Shown: positions 21,714 through 33,191 of the stretch, piece after piece
How the letters are laid out: each line of letters starts with the position of its first letter
How positions within the stretch are numbered: the stretch's first letter is position 1
Source: Arabidopsis thaliana
Taxonomy: Eukaryota; Streptophyta; Magnoliopsida; Brassicales; Brassicaceae
NCBI RefSeq assembly: GCF_000001735.4
Contig: NC_003071.7
Coordinates: forward strand, 1,003,001 to 1,067,000
Reading direction: 5' to 3'
Length of the DNA stretch: 64,000 nt
Notes under the pieces: generated by a model
Database searches by the model: none
Told to the model about the DNA's origin: nothing
Seen by the model: the letters and a program-made list of their open reading frames with translations, nothing else
Translations under genes and position numbers: made by a program

Positions 21714-23969
21714 TCAACCGTTTATGTCCATAAATATTTTAGCTTTCTTATATGCTTCATTCATATGTTTTCTAAACCGATTCACATCTAAACTCACATC
21801 TTGTTCTTTTAAATATACTTTCATTTTAGTCGCATTCCAATCCATTCCTCTATAAGCAATAGGATCTTTCAAAACCAAATCATCTCTGTTATACTTCTCT
21901 ATCAAACTGCTCTCTTCCACATTCACCTTATACTCCAGATACTCCAACTTCATTGTCTTAGCTGGCGATTCGTAACACGGTTTAGACGCCCAACCTAGCC
22001 CAAGCGGAACAACTTGAACAAATATTGAACCGGGTCGAAGAAACAACAAGTGTGTTAATGCCGCACCATGTACACCGACCATTCCGTGGCTAGACTTGAT
22101 AAGTTTATATGCTTCTTTCAAATTCGTCGTTTTCGATGGTCTAAATATGATTACCTCGAACCCGACATCTTCAAGCATCTCTTTGATCTCTTGCTCGTTT
22201 AATATCACTCGACCAATGTTACCATATCGACTAACCAACATGAGACGAGGCTTGTGGGTTTTAGGAGTAGATATGTTTGTGGTGAAAGCTTTTTCTAAAA
22301 GATTGTGGAAGTCCACTAATGATTTGGAGTTGGGTATTTGGGTTGGGTCTATTGTCATGGGCCAATGTGTAATTAGGCCCACAATAGCTGAAGTGAAGCA
22401 ATGTGTAGTAGCAACACTTTCTTTGTCTAGTAGTAATATGGGTTTATGTTTGCTAAACGTACCTAGAATATCGATGTATTTTGGCATCCACCATTCCTTT
22501 GCATTTACTACCACCGGGATGAAATCACGGTCCGGATATACCGAATTGGCCGTGATGAAAAGCGGGATAAAACCATCCATTAAATCGTGATAGATGCTTC
22601 CGGTGTAACCTCCGGCACTGAACACAATCGCCGGCAAATCATGTGTTATGTCACATGATCGGGGCAGACCCAATGGGCCTGAGGTTAGTGTTAGCTCTCT
22701 GATCCTAGGCATGATCCAGTTGTCAGCCTTTTTTGGGTATGGCCTGATCTTTTCGACAAGTGGTGCTGATGTTGGGTCCATTAGAGTCAAAGTTCCGGTT
22801 TTAAGGTCCAGATTACATGAGCCGTTGATTGAGCAGAGATCGTAATTAGTGTGGGATCGGTCACATGTGATTGTTGCCGAAGTAGTCTCTTGCGGTTGTT
22901 GTGGGGCTTGCTTGATTCTTCTAGATTCCCATGGTTGTTGTAACGTACCTACAACTTCTCTTATTTTTTTAGTTAAAACTTAAAAAGAGAAGAGTACGTA
23001 GCCAAAAAAGATAATAAAAAAACATTTTTAGTGGATGTTAAAATCTTACTAAACATTTTTTTGTTTCTATTCTTTTGTACGTCAACCGCTAAAATTATGA
23101 CAAAAGATTTGAGTCATTTTATGATTTTAAAATTATTGCGCAAAAAAAAAAATGTGAGAAGAAATCTGTGTACCATTTTATGATTATCATTTCTAACCAC
23201 ACTTAAATCATTTTAACAATATCAAAATTGAATTTACTAAGAGAAAAGCAAAAAGAGAAAAGAGAGAATCATATTTTGCGAAATTACAAAATATATTTCT
23301 CATGATGTTATGTGACAATTTGATCATTGATTCGCATGTAAAACATTTTTTGAAAAAGAGGAAGAATCATATTTTAGGCGAAATTATAAAACATACTTTT
23401 ATGATATTTTGTGACGATTTGATCATTGATTCGCATGTAAAACATTTTCTGAAAAAGAGGGAGAATCATATTTTAGGCGAAATTTAGTAATTTCGGAGAT
23501 TTGACAATAATAATAATAATAATAATGATGTATATATAATTTGGCAAAAAGTTTTGGTGATTGATAGTTTAATTTTACTAGACTATTATAATTTATGTTA
23601 CAATAAATTTAAAATATGGAAATGAAAATTAATTTATAAAGGAGAAAAATGAATATATAAACAACTTTTTCTAAAACAAAAATATATTTTATTCCCCAAA
23701 TAGTTTCTACTCGCAACAAATTTTTAATTATAATATATACTACTATTTTAAAGTGTAAAAGTGTTTGATCGCAGCCTCAAAAGAAGAAGAAGATGTTGAA
23801 GATTTTTATTTGCTTAATCGAAGAAGTAATTTGAAATATGCATACCTTGATATAAACTTGACGATTGTAACAATTGACGATCAAACACGGAGCAGAAAAC
23901 AACATATATAACGATCACCAACGCAGCTGCTGCCACCGAATAAATCTTCGACGACGGTTTCCTAACCAT
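21714..23969 (-). CDS. GT61 family glycosyltransferase (tandem copy 2)
   Basis: Two exons: 23969-23846 and 22948-21714, giving 452 residues. The protein parallels copy 1 throughout: MVRKPSSKI start, signal anchor with ALVIVIYVVF, GYTGSIYHDLMDGFIPLF, GNIGRVILNEQE and HGAALTHLLFLRPGSIFVQV. Exon 2 is the same length (1235 bases) in both copies. The stem region between anchor and domain differs most (QAPQQPQETTSA here). Both reading frames are whole, so both are probably active Golgi enzymes. The intron is about 900 bases, longer than in copy 1, and contains a local tandem repeat at 23262-23487. I recall AT2G03370. Likely substrate class is cell-wall polysaccharide, by family only. Confidence 0.93.
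23262..23487. repeat. Intronic tandem repeat, about 104-base unit
   Basis: The block GATCATTGATTCGCATGTAA followed by AACATTTTYTGAAAAAGAGG and AGAATCATATTTTAGGCGAA occurs twice (starting near 23318 and 23418), and the last part also once before (near 23267), so about 2.3 units. It lies in the intron of GT61 copy 2; copy 1 lacks it. Confidence 0.8.
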
Positions 23970-24263
23970 GGCTTTGACGATTCTTCAATGGAAGAGAAAA
24001 ATAAAGAAAATGTTGTTGTAACTCAAATTACTAGGTGAAGAACAGAAGACGATAGAATACAATCAAAATTAGTGTGTCAGTATATATATCTTATATCAAG
24101 AAGACGTTTCTCTTACAAAGTAGTATTTTGGTTGTCTACACGACTTTTTGCTATTAAAAAACACATTCATTATTGTATAAAGAATCTTGAAGTAAGAAAC
24201 GCTTATGCATGGGAATACTACTACTAATAAAACATTTAATAACATCTTAACAATAAACATTTA

Positions 24264-24948
24264 ATAGCTGTAAACAAACACTCCAATTGAGATATATTAT
24301 TGTTAATTTAGTTTGTTCAATCATTTTTTTTGGACAACATCCATTGATTAATCAAGCTCAAACGAGAGGTTGGTGAAATATTGTTTACATACATAATATT
24401 GTCGGTTCGTTCGGAGAGAATTCATGAAAAGTTCATAAAATCGTATTCTACTGATGTGGGTGGAGTCCCTGGTTGTGTGCTATGTGTGTTTTGCCGTTGA
24501 CGGTTTAGTGTTTTTTGGCCTACCGGTGAAAGGCTTCCATTCACTTGGTTTTTATTGTTTCGACATTTGCCGTTTGACAGCATTATCTTCCTCTTTGAGA
24601 TGTTTTATATGCGATTCATCAAAATTTTTGTACCGCTTCATTGATTCCAGAAGCTTAATTACTTTTTTTTATGTCAATGGACCGAATGATATTTGCTTTC
24701 ATAGTTTTTATTCTTTTTTACCATAGGACCAAACTATAAATTTTATATTCTTGTAACTCTTAACTTTTTCATTTTCTAACCAAATATTAACATTTTTAGC
24801 AAATAAAAAAAGAGAATGATACGTCTTATTATCGACGCTTATAATGTAAAAAATGTAACTTCTTAATTATATGTCTTATAATATTAAAATATAACATTTA
24901 ATTAATAATTTATTTCAATTGACAATTGGAGTGTGCGTTTACAGCTAT
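24264..24948. repeat. Inverted repeat pair, 25 bases, 685 bases apart
   Basis: ATAGCTGTAAACAAACACTC with CAATT at 24264-24288 is the complement of 24924-24948 apart from two bases. A third related copy (TGGAGTGTACGTTTACAGCT) lies near 21549, upstream of GT61 copy 1. The pair may be transposon ends or may mark an inversion in the duplicated promoter. Confidence 0.6.
24324..24440 (-). mobile_element. Possible LINE 3' tail
   Basis: Read on the minus strand this is a stretch ending TGATTAATCAATGGATGTTG followed by TCC and a poly(A) of eight, which resembles the 3' UTR of Arabidopsis LINEs. No coding part and no target duplication were found. Confidence 0.3.
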
Positions 24949-25188
24949 TTATTTACAATTTGTTTTGTTGTTTTGCCATATTATAATTTATCAAATATTA
25001 AATAGTGAAAGAGACAAAAACTAGAAAAAACAAACAAAAGATATAGTTTTTTTTATAGAATCAATTGTTTTTATGCCATGATTTTTTTCTCCAGCTCAAC
25101 ATGATTAAATTATGAAATCTTGATTACGATTTGTGATTTTTTGTTATATGTAGTTGCGAAACACATCAACGGCTTTAGATCTTTATAA

Positions 25189-25204
25189 GCCCATTTAAGG
25201 CCCA
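25189..25204. promoter_or_regulatory. Site II-like boxes upstream of the PPR gene
   Basis: GCCCA and GGCCCA lie at 25189-25193 and 25199-25204, about 90 bases before the PPR start codon. Such TCP-bound boxes are common before plant genes for organelle and translation proteins. Confidence 0.5.
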
Positions 25205-25291
25205 TTCAGATTTTTCGTTACAAAACGCTGAGACCAACAACCTGGCGGGAAAGCCACGCCGCCGGTAAGTTGTGAACGGCGAAGAAGATCA

Positions 25292-27361
25292 ATGCTACGC
25301 TCTATCACTCTTTCTCCGACTAGAAGATTCGGGTTTCCACCGAGATGCGTCTCTTTTACGACTATCAAAGAATTGATTTTGACTGAAGAGAATGATGGGT
25401 CTTCTCTGCATTACGCCGCTTCGAGCCCGTGCTTTCTCCTTCTAAGTAAGTGCACGAACATTGATTCTCTAAGGCAATCTCACGGAGTTTTAACGGGAAA
25501 TGGACTCATGGGTGATATCTCGATTGCCACCAAGCTCGTTAGTCTATATGGTTTCTTTGGGTATACTAAAGATGCACGCTTGGTGTTCGATCAAATTCCT
25601 GAACCAGATTTTTATTTATGGAAAGTCATGCTCAGATGTTATTGCTTGAATAAAGAGAGTGTAGAAGTCGTAAAGTTGTATGATTTATTGATGAAGCATG
25701 GATTCAGATATGATGATATTGTTTTCTCGAAAGCTTTGAAAGCGTGTACTGAGCTTCAGGATTTAGACAATGGGAAGAAGATACATTGCCAGCTCGTTAA
25801 GGTGCCGAGTTTCGATAATGTTGTGTTGACAGGTCTTCTAGATATGTATGCTAAGTGTGGAGAAATCAAGAGTGCTCATAAGGTGTTTAACGATATTACT
25901 TTGAGGAATGTGGTTTGTTGGACTTCGATGATTGCTGGGTATGTTAAGAACGACTTGTGCGAAGAAGGGTTGGTTCTGTTTAATCGGATGAGGGAAAACA
26001 ATGTTTTGGGTAATGAATATACTTACGGTACTCTAATAATGGCTTGTACAAAGCTTAGTGCTTTACATCAAGGAAAGTGGTTTCATGGTTGTTTGGTTAA
26101 GAGTGGTATAGAGCTCAGCTCATGTTTGGTGACATCTCTTCTCGATATGTATGTTAAGTGTGGTGACATAAGCAATGCACGTCGGGTGTTTAATGAGCAT
26201 TCTCATGTGGATCTTGTCATGTGGACAGCTATGATTGTGGGGTATACCCATAACGGAAGTGTGAATGAGGCGCTGAGCTTGTTTCAGAAAATGAAGGGGG
26301 TTGAAATCAAGCCTAATTGTGTTACCATTGCAAGTGTCTTATCGGGTTGCGGTCTGATTGAGAATCTTGAACTGGGAAGATCAGTTCATGGCCTCTCCAT
26401 CAAAGTTGGTATTTGGGATACAAATGTTGCAAATGCTCTGGTTCACATGTACGCCAAGTGTTACCAGAATAGAGATGCTAAATATGTGTTTGAAATGGAG
26501 TCAGAGAAAGATATAGTTGCTTGGAATTCTATAATTTCCGGGTTTTCACAAAACGGCTCTATCCATGAAGCTTTGTTTCTTTTCCATCGCATGAATTCAG
26601 AATCTGTGACGCCTAATGGTGTAACAGTTGCGAGTCTTTTTTCAGCCTGTGCTTCCCTTGGGTCTCTAGCTGTAGGTTCATCACTTCATGCCTATTCCGT
26701 GAAATTGGGTTTCCTGGCATCATCCAGTGTTCATGTTGGTACTGCACTCCTGGACTTCTATGCCAAATGTGGGGATCCCCAATCTGCCCGTCTCATCTTC
26801 GATACTATAGAGGAGAAAAACACAATCACATGGAGTGCTATGATCGGAGGCTATGGAAAGCAAGGGGATACAATAGGGTCCCTTGAGCTATTTGAGGAGA
26901 TGCTGAAAAAGCAACAAAAACCCAACGAATCAACCTTCACATCTATTTTATCAGCTTGTGGCCACACAGGGATGGTTAATGAAGGGAAGAAGTACTTCAG
27001 CTCAATGTACAAAGATTATAACTTCACGCCTTCAACAAAACACTACACATGTATGGTTGATATGTTAGCTCGAGCAGGTGAGCTTGAGCAAGCCTTAGAT
27101 ATCATCGAAAAGATGCCAATCCAACCAGACGTGAGATGTTTCGGGGCATTTCTACACGGATGTGGAATGCATTCAAGATTTGATCTTGGGGAGATTGTGA
27201 TTAAGAAGATGCTTGATTTACATCCTGATGATGCCTCTTATTATGTTCTCGTCTCTAATTTGTATGCATCGGATGGACGGTGGAATCAGGCTAAAGAAGT
27301 GAGAAATCTGATGAAGCAAAGAGGTCTGAGCAAGATTGCAGGCCATAGCACAATGGAATAG
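25292..27361 (+). CDS. PLS-class pentatricopeptide repeat protein
   Basis: A single exon encoding 689 residues. The N-terminus MLRSITLSPTRRFGFPPRC is Arg/Ser-rich and lacks acids, as in organelle (probably mitochondrial) transit peptides. About 15-17 PPR motifs follow in P-L-S order, recognisable by repeats such as LLDMYAKCG, NVVCWTSMIAGYVKN, LLDMYVKCGDISNARRVF and WSAMIGGYGKQGD. The C-terminus has E and E+ motifs (YVLVSNLYASDGRWNQAKEV, then NLMKQRGLSKIAG) and stops there, with no DYW domain. Proteins of this E class typically act in C-to-U editing in organelle RNA with a DYW partner supplied in trans; the target site is unknown. Lack of introns is normal for this family. I recall AT2G03380. 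Confidence 0.95.
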   Translation: MLRSITLSPTRRFGFPPRCVSFTTIKELILTEENDGSSLHYAASSPCFLLLSKCTNIDSLRQSHGVLTGNGLMGDISIATKLVSLYGFFGYTKDARLVFDQIPEPDFYLWKVMLRCYCLNKESVEVVKLYDLLMKHGFRYDDIVFSKALKACTELQDLDNGKKIHCQLVKVPSFDNVVLTGLLDMYAKCGEIKSAHKVFNDITLRNVVCWTSMIAGYVKNDLCEEGLVLFNRMRENNVLGNEYTYGTLIMACTKLSALHQGKWFHGCLVKSGIELSSCLVTSLLDMYVKCGDISNARRVFNEHSHVDLVMWTAMIVGYTHNGSVNEALSLFQKMKGVEIKPNCVTIASVLSGCGLIENLELGRSVHGLSIKVGIWDTNVANALVHMYAKCYQNRDAKYVFEMESEKDIVAWNSIISGFSQNGSIHEALFLFHRMNSESVTPNGVTVASLFSACASLGSLAVGSSLHAYSVKLGFLASSSVHVGTALLDFYAKCGDPQSARLIFDTIEEKNTITWSAMIGGYGKQGDTIGSLELFEEMLKKQQKPNESTFTSILSACGHTGMVNEGKKYFSSMYKDYNFTPSTKHYTCMVDMLARAGELEQALDIIEKMPIQPDVRCFGAFLHGCGMHSRFDLGEIVIKKMLDLHPDDASYYVLVSNLYASDGRWNQAKEVRNLMKQRGLSKIAGHSTME

Positions 27362-27634
27362 CAGTAAGTTAGTTGTCTTGGCTTTTCTGGATAAGTCAGT
27401 TAGGATGAACAAAGAAGCATTTATACACAAAGCATTCTTGAATAAAGTTGACTTGTTTCAGTGTATATAGCAAGAACAGTCGTGCTAACTGCTAAGTGAT
27501 AACTACATCTACATGGGTATAAAACCAACAGAACATCTCTAAGTTGGATGCTAGATGCTTTGAGCTATGCTAGAGTTCTGTTTTTTTTGTGGTTTGTGCT
27601 CGAGTCTGCGGTTGTGAACTCTTAGGTTTTCATC

Positions 27635-29354
27635 TTAATCTTCGTCTTGTGAATCAAAAGGAACTTCATGCCGAGGTCTGTTGTACTTCTCACGCAATTG
27701 TTTGACAGGGATGAAATCTCCAGCTGTGTCAGCTCCATAGTAGAGAAAAGAAATGTATGGATGATCAAACCTTTCCTGCAGATACCAAACAGAAATATGA
27801 GTCAAACAGTTGCAATGGGGATTAAATTGTCCATATTGAGACTACTCACCTTATCGGGTTTTTCAGGAGCTAACAGATTGTCTTCAGCAACTGCAATATC
27901 AGATCCATTGTCAAGTAATAGTGAGATTGTTCAGTGGTTAAAGTTGTGCAGCAGGAAGATGTTGAGATCCAAAGGACTTGAAAACTCAGAGCTTACCATA
28001 TGCCACTAGTAGATCTGGGTGCGTCCGAACATCGACTAGAACCTGCTAGACACATGCAAGAGATTAAGATATCCATGTTTCTTCTGTAGATTGTTCATAT
28101 GTATATGAATACACTTTAAATCTTAATGAACATTTGCTTCAGAACCAGAACCTGATAAAATGGCTGATTGGATCCACGAGGTAACTTTTCAACCTCTGCA
28201 GCTTCCATCCAAGAGCTTGATTCACTGCAAATTGGATCCATACCACACACTACAGCCCGGTAACCTAAACGAAACGAAACCAACATAAGTTCCTCATTAT
28301 GAATGTAAACCAAAGTGAGACAAGCACTGAGATAATACATATGAACGATGTACCAAAAGTTTTGTGTCTAAGTTTCTGTCCCAAACGAAATGCATACTCT
28401 GCTTTCTCAAAAGCCAAGGCTTTCGCAGATACAGCTAATGATTCTGCCTCAAGCTTTGAGATTTCATCTCGTAACTTAGCTGCCAAACCGTAATCCTCAC
28501 TGTCAATGGCATTCTGGAGATCTGCACTGCAATGATATCAAATAAACAGTGAAGATGGTATACTCCAATGTTTACACATACACAAGAGAAACAAGATGAT
28601 GACGAATGAAACTGCTCACCGTAGCCTTATAATGCTAATACCCTTGTCTTGAGCTTCACTTTTAGCTGATGACCCTCTTTTCCCTTCCTGCAGCCTTATC
28701 GACTCCTCTTCCACCTACCAACCACAGACTGTTATTCACTCCTCCGTTGCGATTGCGGTATACAAGAATACACAGATAAGTCTAGCCAAAAGCTAACATC
28801 TTTGAATGATCAAATAGTTCAAAACTTATTGCACTTAAAGATCATATCATAGCATTTCATATACCTCAGTTAGCTTTTCTCTTAGTTGTTGCGCAATGTC
28901 GTACTGCTCCAGATTCATTGCATACTGCCATTTCAAAACACACCAATCCACATATCATTCAATATTGTAACACATCAAAACCATTAGCAACCATCTTGAA
29001 AGAGATAAAAACCCTGCATTTAGTCTTAACCTGTACACGAGTAGCCAAATCCAGCTGAAAGAAAAAGATCAATATATCTTCATTAGCACTCTCGCTTCTC
29101 TCAGAGCTCGGGTCTAAACCTTGTTCACCACCTCCTTGAAATGGCCATCTAGCTTCAACCCTCAACAAATTTCTTTGCTTTAATGACTTCCAATGGCTTC
29201 TAAAGGACGGTGATTTACGCAAAAACTGACACGAAACACATCGATCACCGATCAAGCTTGAAGCTTTCACTGAATTTAAACGATTCCTCAACAAGCTTGA
29301 AACTTTTACACTTCCACAGATTGTTAATGTGCTTAACGACTGACTTTGAACCAT
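27635..29354 (-). CDS. CLPF: Clp protease adaptor CLPF (UVR and YccV domains)
   Basis: Eight exons: 29354-29031, 28924-28865, 28714-28620, 28526-28354, 28264-28152, 28042-27997, 27890-27850 and 27775-27635, giving 330 residues. The N-terminus is Ser/Arg-rich and fits a chloroplast transit peptide. Then come a helical region (YAMNLEQYDIAQQLREKLTE), a UVR motif (AIDSEDYGLAAKLRDEISKL) and a C-terminal YccV/HspQ-like beta domain (from LGQKLRHKTFGYRAVVCGMD to the end). This domain set is that of CLPF, known as a stromal adaptor that works with CLPS1 to bring substrates such as GluTR to the Clp protease. Several site II boxes lie upstream at 29673-29710. The gene is tail-to-tail with the PPR gene, 273 bases between stop codons. 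I recall AT2G03390. Confidence 0.95.
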
Positions 29355-29672
29355 TTTATTTTATCAAGACCGATAATATTCCTACAAAACTCAACAAGAA
29401 CTTGTCTGAGATAGCAAACTTGTCTAAGATTCAAAATTGAAATCGAAACACGAGTCAAAACCTTCGAGTAGACAGCAAAACGTTTGTTGAATTGAAATTT
29501 CAAGAGACTTACTAATTGGTTTAGAGAAATTCAATAGATGCCGGAAAGACTTTGCCGATCACTGGAGAAACTCGCCGGAACGACGGAGAGTTTTCGTCCT
29601 CACAGATTTTTCTTTCTTTTTCGTTGAAACTTAATGCCTCTGGATAGATTATTTATTGTTTTTAACTCTCCT

Positions 29673-29710
29673 TGGGCTCTAAGGCCCAATTTAGGCCTCA
29701 TAAAGGCCCA
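29673..29710. promoter_or_regulatory. Cluster of site II boxes upstream of CLPF
   Basis: TGGGCT at 29673 and GGCCCA at 29683 and 29705 lie 320-355 bases before the CLPF start codon, probably just upstream of its transcription start given the leader length. Confidence 0.5.
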
Positions 29711-30906
29711 ATGTTTGGAAAAGAAATACGGCTGAAGGAGACAAGCCGATTACGAAAAAAATAAATACATATCCAAACACACATCAACAATCTATGCTAA
29801 GTAAGTTAAGTTTTGGTTCATGCCTACAATATGGTGCTCAACTGAATGTCACATGTCTTCTTATATAGAGAAATCCATAATCTTTCAAGCTAAGATCAAT
29901 TTTCGTAGATAGAGAGTCGAGATCACTCTGCATCATACGTGATCTCATTCTCTATCTGCAAAATTTGTTGAGTCCGTGAATTTTTTCAAATTTAATATGA
30001 TATAAGCTAATAAATAGTTTTGAAAGTATAGAAGGAATGTAGTTATTTAAAAATCAAACATATATATGAATATACATTCTAAAAATAAATTTCATGAAAA
30101 ATTTGGTAATTGTCTAAAATTATAAAGAAAAATAGATAAAACCTTTTTAAAAACATGAGTATTAGATAAACATATGATATATGCAATAATCTAAAAGAGA
30201 ATTAAGATATAACAAAAAACTCCAAACATAATTAGCAAAACAATTGTGGTGAAAAAATGCAACTATTTGTGAAAAAGTATGAAAACAAAAGACTTTTAAT
30301 GAATAGACACAATTTTAAAATATTAAAATTTTGAAGAATTATTAATTTAGAGAAAACATAATTAGATAATTAGTTGACTAGAGATATGGACTGTGTAGAA
30401 TAATAAGCTTCAAAAAATTGTTTAATATCTAATTGACATCAAAGATTCTTCAAACTAACCACAACGAAAATTCAGCGCGGCAAAATTAGCCAATCAAAGA
30501 CTCCATTTTTAGGTTTTGTTGTCTCTTTCTTCTTCCTTTCTTCAAAGAAGAAGATTTCATAGAAACAACATTTTTGGATTTCACAGCGAAACCCCTGAAA
30601 AAGCTTTTGAACAAACCCTAGAATAAAAAGATAGAGAAAGGCATAGATTTTGTTTTTGCTCTGTTTTTCTTTTTGTACTTTGTTTTGAGGTCAACAAAAA
30701 GGAGAAACATAGGTGCGTGTGTCTCCATAATCGGTGGTGCTAAACGACACGGAAGCTCCGATTTAGCTCCGTCGTCAAAGCACCGCCGTACACGGAGCCA
30801 TCTACGCGTCGGATCCACCGATGATGAATCCATCATCAACATCACATTTAGCGGGAAGCTTAGCAGTTTAAGCGGGAACCTCGGAAACCATGGAGGAAGC
30901 ACGAGA
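29711..30906. other. Intergenic and Mo25-like gene leader
   Basis: AT-rich with no gene supported from 29711 to about 30450. A telo-box-like AAACCCTAG lies near 30613, and the frame of the Mo25-like gene is open from 30673 up to its likely ATG at 30907. Confidence 0.5.
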
Positions 30907-31953
30907 ATGAAAGGTCTCTTCAAGAACAAATCACGTCTTCCTGGTGAAATCGTACGTCAGACTCGAGATCTCATCGCTTTAGCGGAATCCGAAGAAGAAG
31001 AAACCGATGCGAGAAACTCGAAAAGGTTAGGGATTTGTGCGGAGTTGTGTCGAAACATTAGAGATTTGAAATCGATTCTTTATGGTAATGGTGAAGCTGA
31101 GCCTGTTCCTGAAGCTTGTCTTTTGTTAACTCAAGAGTTTTTCCGAGCAGACACGCTTCGTCCTTTGATCAAATCTATACCAAAACTTGACCTAGAAGCA
31201 AGAAAAGACGCGACACAGATTGTCGCGAATCTTCAGAAGCAACAAGTCGAATTTCGACTCGTTGCTTCTGAATATCTTGAATCGAACTTAGATGTTATCG
31301 ATTCGTTAGTCGAAGGTATCGATCACGACCATGAGCTGGCGTTGCATTACACGGGAATGCTTAAAGAATGTGTGCGGCATCAGGTTGTTGCAAAGTACAT
31401 ACTCGAATCGAAGAATTTGGAGAAGTTTTTCGATTATGTTCAGCTTCCGTATTTCGATGTAGCTACCGATGCTAGCAAGATCTTCAGAGAGCTTTTGACG
31501 AGGCATAAATCGACTGTAGCGGAGTATCTTGCGAAGAACTACGAATGGTTTTTCGCAGAGTATAACACCAAGTTGTTGGAGAAAGGAAGCTATTTTACGA
31601 AGAGACAAGCGTCGAAATTGCTTGGAGATGTGTTGATGGATCGTTCGAATTCAGGTGTGATGGTAAAGTATGTGAGCAGTTTGGATAATTTGAGAATCAT
31701 GATGAATCTTTTAAGAGAACCAACCAAGAACATTCAGTTAGAAGCATTTCATATCTTTAAACTCTTTGTGGCAAACGAGAACAAACCTGAGGATATCGTG
31801 GCGATTCTCGTGGCGAATCGGACCAAGATTCTTCGTTTGTTTGCTGATTTGAAACCTGAGAAAGAAGATGTAGGTTTTGAAACTGATAAAGCATTGGTTA
31901 TGAATGAGATTGCTACACTTTCTCTTCTCGATATCAAAACCGCAGATCGATAA
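30907..31953 (+). CDS. Mo25/CAB39-like scaffold protein, intronless
   Basis: A single exon of 348 residues starting [20 protein letters not shown], close to the usual start and length of Mo25 proteins. The sequence is the helical armadillo-like Mo25 fold throughout; conserved blocks include [25 protein letters not shown] and [20 protein letters not shown]. Animal and yeast Mo25 hold STRAD/LKB1 or Ste20-type kinases in active form; plant ones are linked to germinal-centre kinase partners and division plane control. The frame is also open 78 codons upstream (to 30673), giving a possible basic extension of 78 residues, but the extension does not look like the family. Lack of introns is a contrast to most Mo25 genes I know. 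I recall AT2G03410. Confidence 0.93.
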   Translation: MKGLFKNKSRLPGEIVRQTRDLIALAESEEEETDARNSKRLGICAELCRNIRDLKSILYGNGEAEPVPEACLLLTQEFFRADTLRPLIKSIPKLDLEARKDATQIVANLQKQQVEFRLVASEYLESNLDVIDSLVEGIDHDHELALHYTGMLKECVRHQVVAKYILESKNLEKFFDYVQLPYFDVATDASKIFRELLTRHKSTVAEYLAKNYEWFFAEYNTKLLEKGSYFTKRQASKLLGDVLMDRSNSGVMVKYVSSLDNLRIMMNLLREPTKNIQLEAFHIFKLFVANENKPEDIVAILVANRTKILRLFADLKPEKEDVGFETDKALVMNEIATLSLLDIKTADR

Positions 31954-32099
31954 GAAAAAGAAAAAACCTGTTTGTACACGATGCCTACATGTATTTTTGT
32001 TTTGTAACCATTTGGATTTGGATTGTGACTTAAACAATTAGCATAGATGATTCTCTCTAAAGCCATTCTTGCAAACAAAAAAATACAATGATGTGTGTT

Positions 32100-32937
32100 T
32101 TATTCAACACCAGTCTTCTTTTTCAACATTGTGATGAATTTCTCCTTTTCTTCATCTGTCATTCCTGTGGTTGAGCAATCTCCTACTCCCCATTCTGCTC
32201 CTCTCAGACAATATTTGTCTTGAATCTCTCTTTCATTCCTAACCAAAACAGAACACCAAAACCAATGTTACATGTTACAATGTTACATCTTATAAGACCA
32301 AAAGGGTATATGTAAAGTTTCAAGATTTGCACATTGTTGGCTCTGTTACATCATAAAAGACCAAAAGGGTGTGTGTAAAGTAACTTACTTTTCTTTGTTG
32401 AGTTTGGAATTCTCAAGTAATTTCTTGAGAAGTGGAGAATCTTTGAATCTGGCATCGTTCTCTGCGTAGAACTTCTGGTTTTTTGCTGCAATTAGCAAGC
32501 TTTTTCTTAGAGCAGAGAAACACAGTTTTTTTGTTCTTGAATTCAAGAAATTGAAAGATTGGTACCATTGAAACGGTCAAGGAACTCGATTTTTGGTAAT
32601 TCAGGACCTGGAACTGATTCTATACCGGGAGATCCCGACATTAAGCCTGCTTCAGCTGAGGACCATCCATACATATACATATGATGCTGATGATGATGAC
32701 ACGCATATACATTGAATCACAGGAAAAGTATTGAGTAGTAGTGTAGTTACCGGTACAAGGAGAGAGGAGAAGGGTGAGTGAGGCAGCGAGAGGGAAGGTG
32801 GACTTGCAGAGAAGATGGTGAAACGGGGATGGTGCTGATGATGATAGAGCCATGGAGATACGAGGATGATGAATTACTCTTGGTTCATAGAGACTAAAGC
32901 TTGGTCGAGAGAAAGAAGAGATTTTTGTTTGCATCAT
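32100..32937 (-). CDS. Small conserved plant protein, probably plastid
   Basis: Four exons: 32937-32751, 32646-32566, 32485-32389 and 32238-32100, giving 167 residues. The N-terminus (MMQTKISSFSRPSFSLYEPR) is Ser/Arg-rich, followed by a second basic, hydrophobic patch (FPLAASLTLLLSPCTG) that could be a lumen-targeting or membrane segment. The mature part has conserved-looking blocks FLDRFNAKNQKFYAENDARF, LLKKLLENSKLNKEK and YCLRGAEWGVGDCSTTGMTD. I know such sequences as plant-wide but unnamed. Function not assigned. The intron 32239-32388 contains a 40-base tandem-like duplication (near 32282 and 32344). I recall AT2G03420. Confidence 0.88.
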
Positions 32938-33191
32938 TTTGCCTTTAGATTTTTGTGAGGAGGGTAAGTGACTCTTAGGAGATAAGAAGGATATATATAA
33001 TTTTTAACCAAACAAAAAAAAAAACTTTTTTCTCACTTGTTTCCAAAATTGCTTTTGAGAAAATTTCTAAAGACAGAACATGAATTGATAAGGCAGAAAC
33101 ATTTTGCAAACATGATACAGTAAAGAAAAATCCTTTTAAGTAACTAAACAACTCTCAGAGTTAGTAAGTTTTAAAGTAATCCAGAGTCATT

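Larger units (their letters stand above)
23970..25291. other. GT61 copy 2 upstream region and PPR promoter
   Basis: No gene supported. It holds inverted repeats at 24264-24288 and 24924-24948, a poly(T)-started LINE-like tail at 24324-24440 (minus strand), and two GCCCA boxes just before the PPR gene at 25189-25204. Confidence 0.5.
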
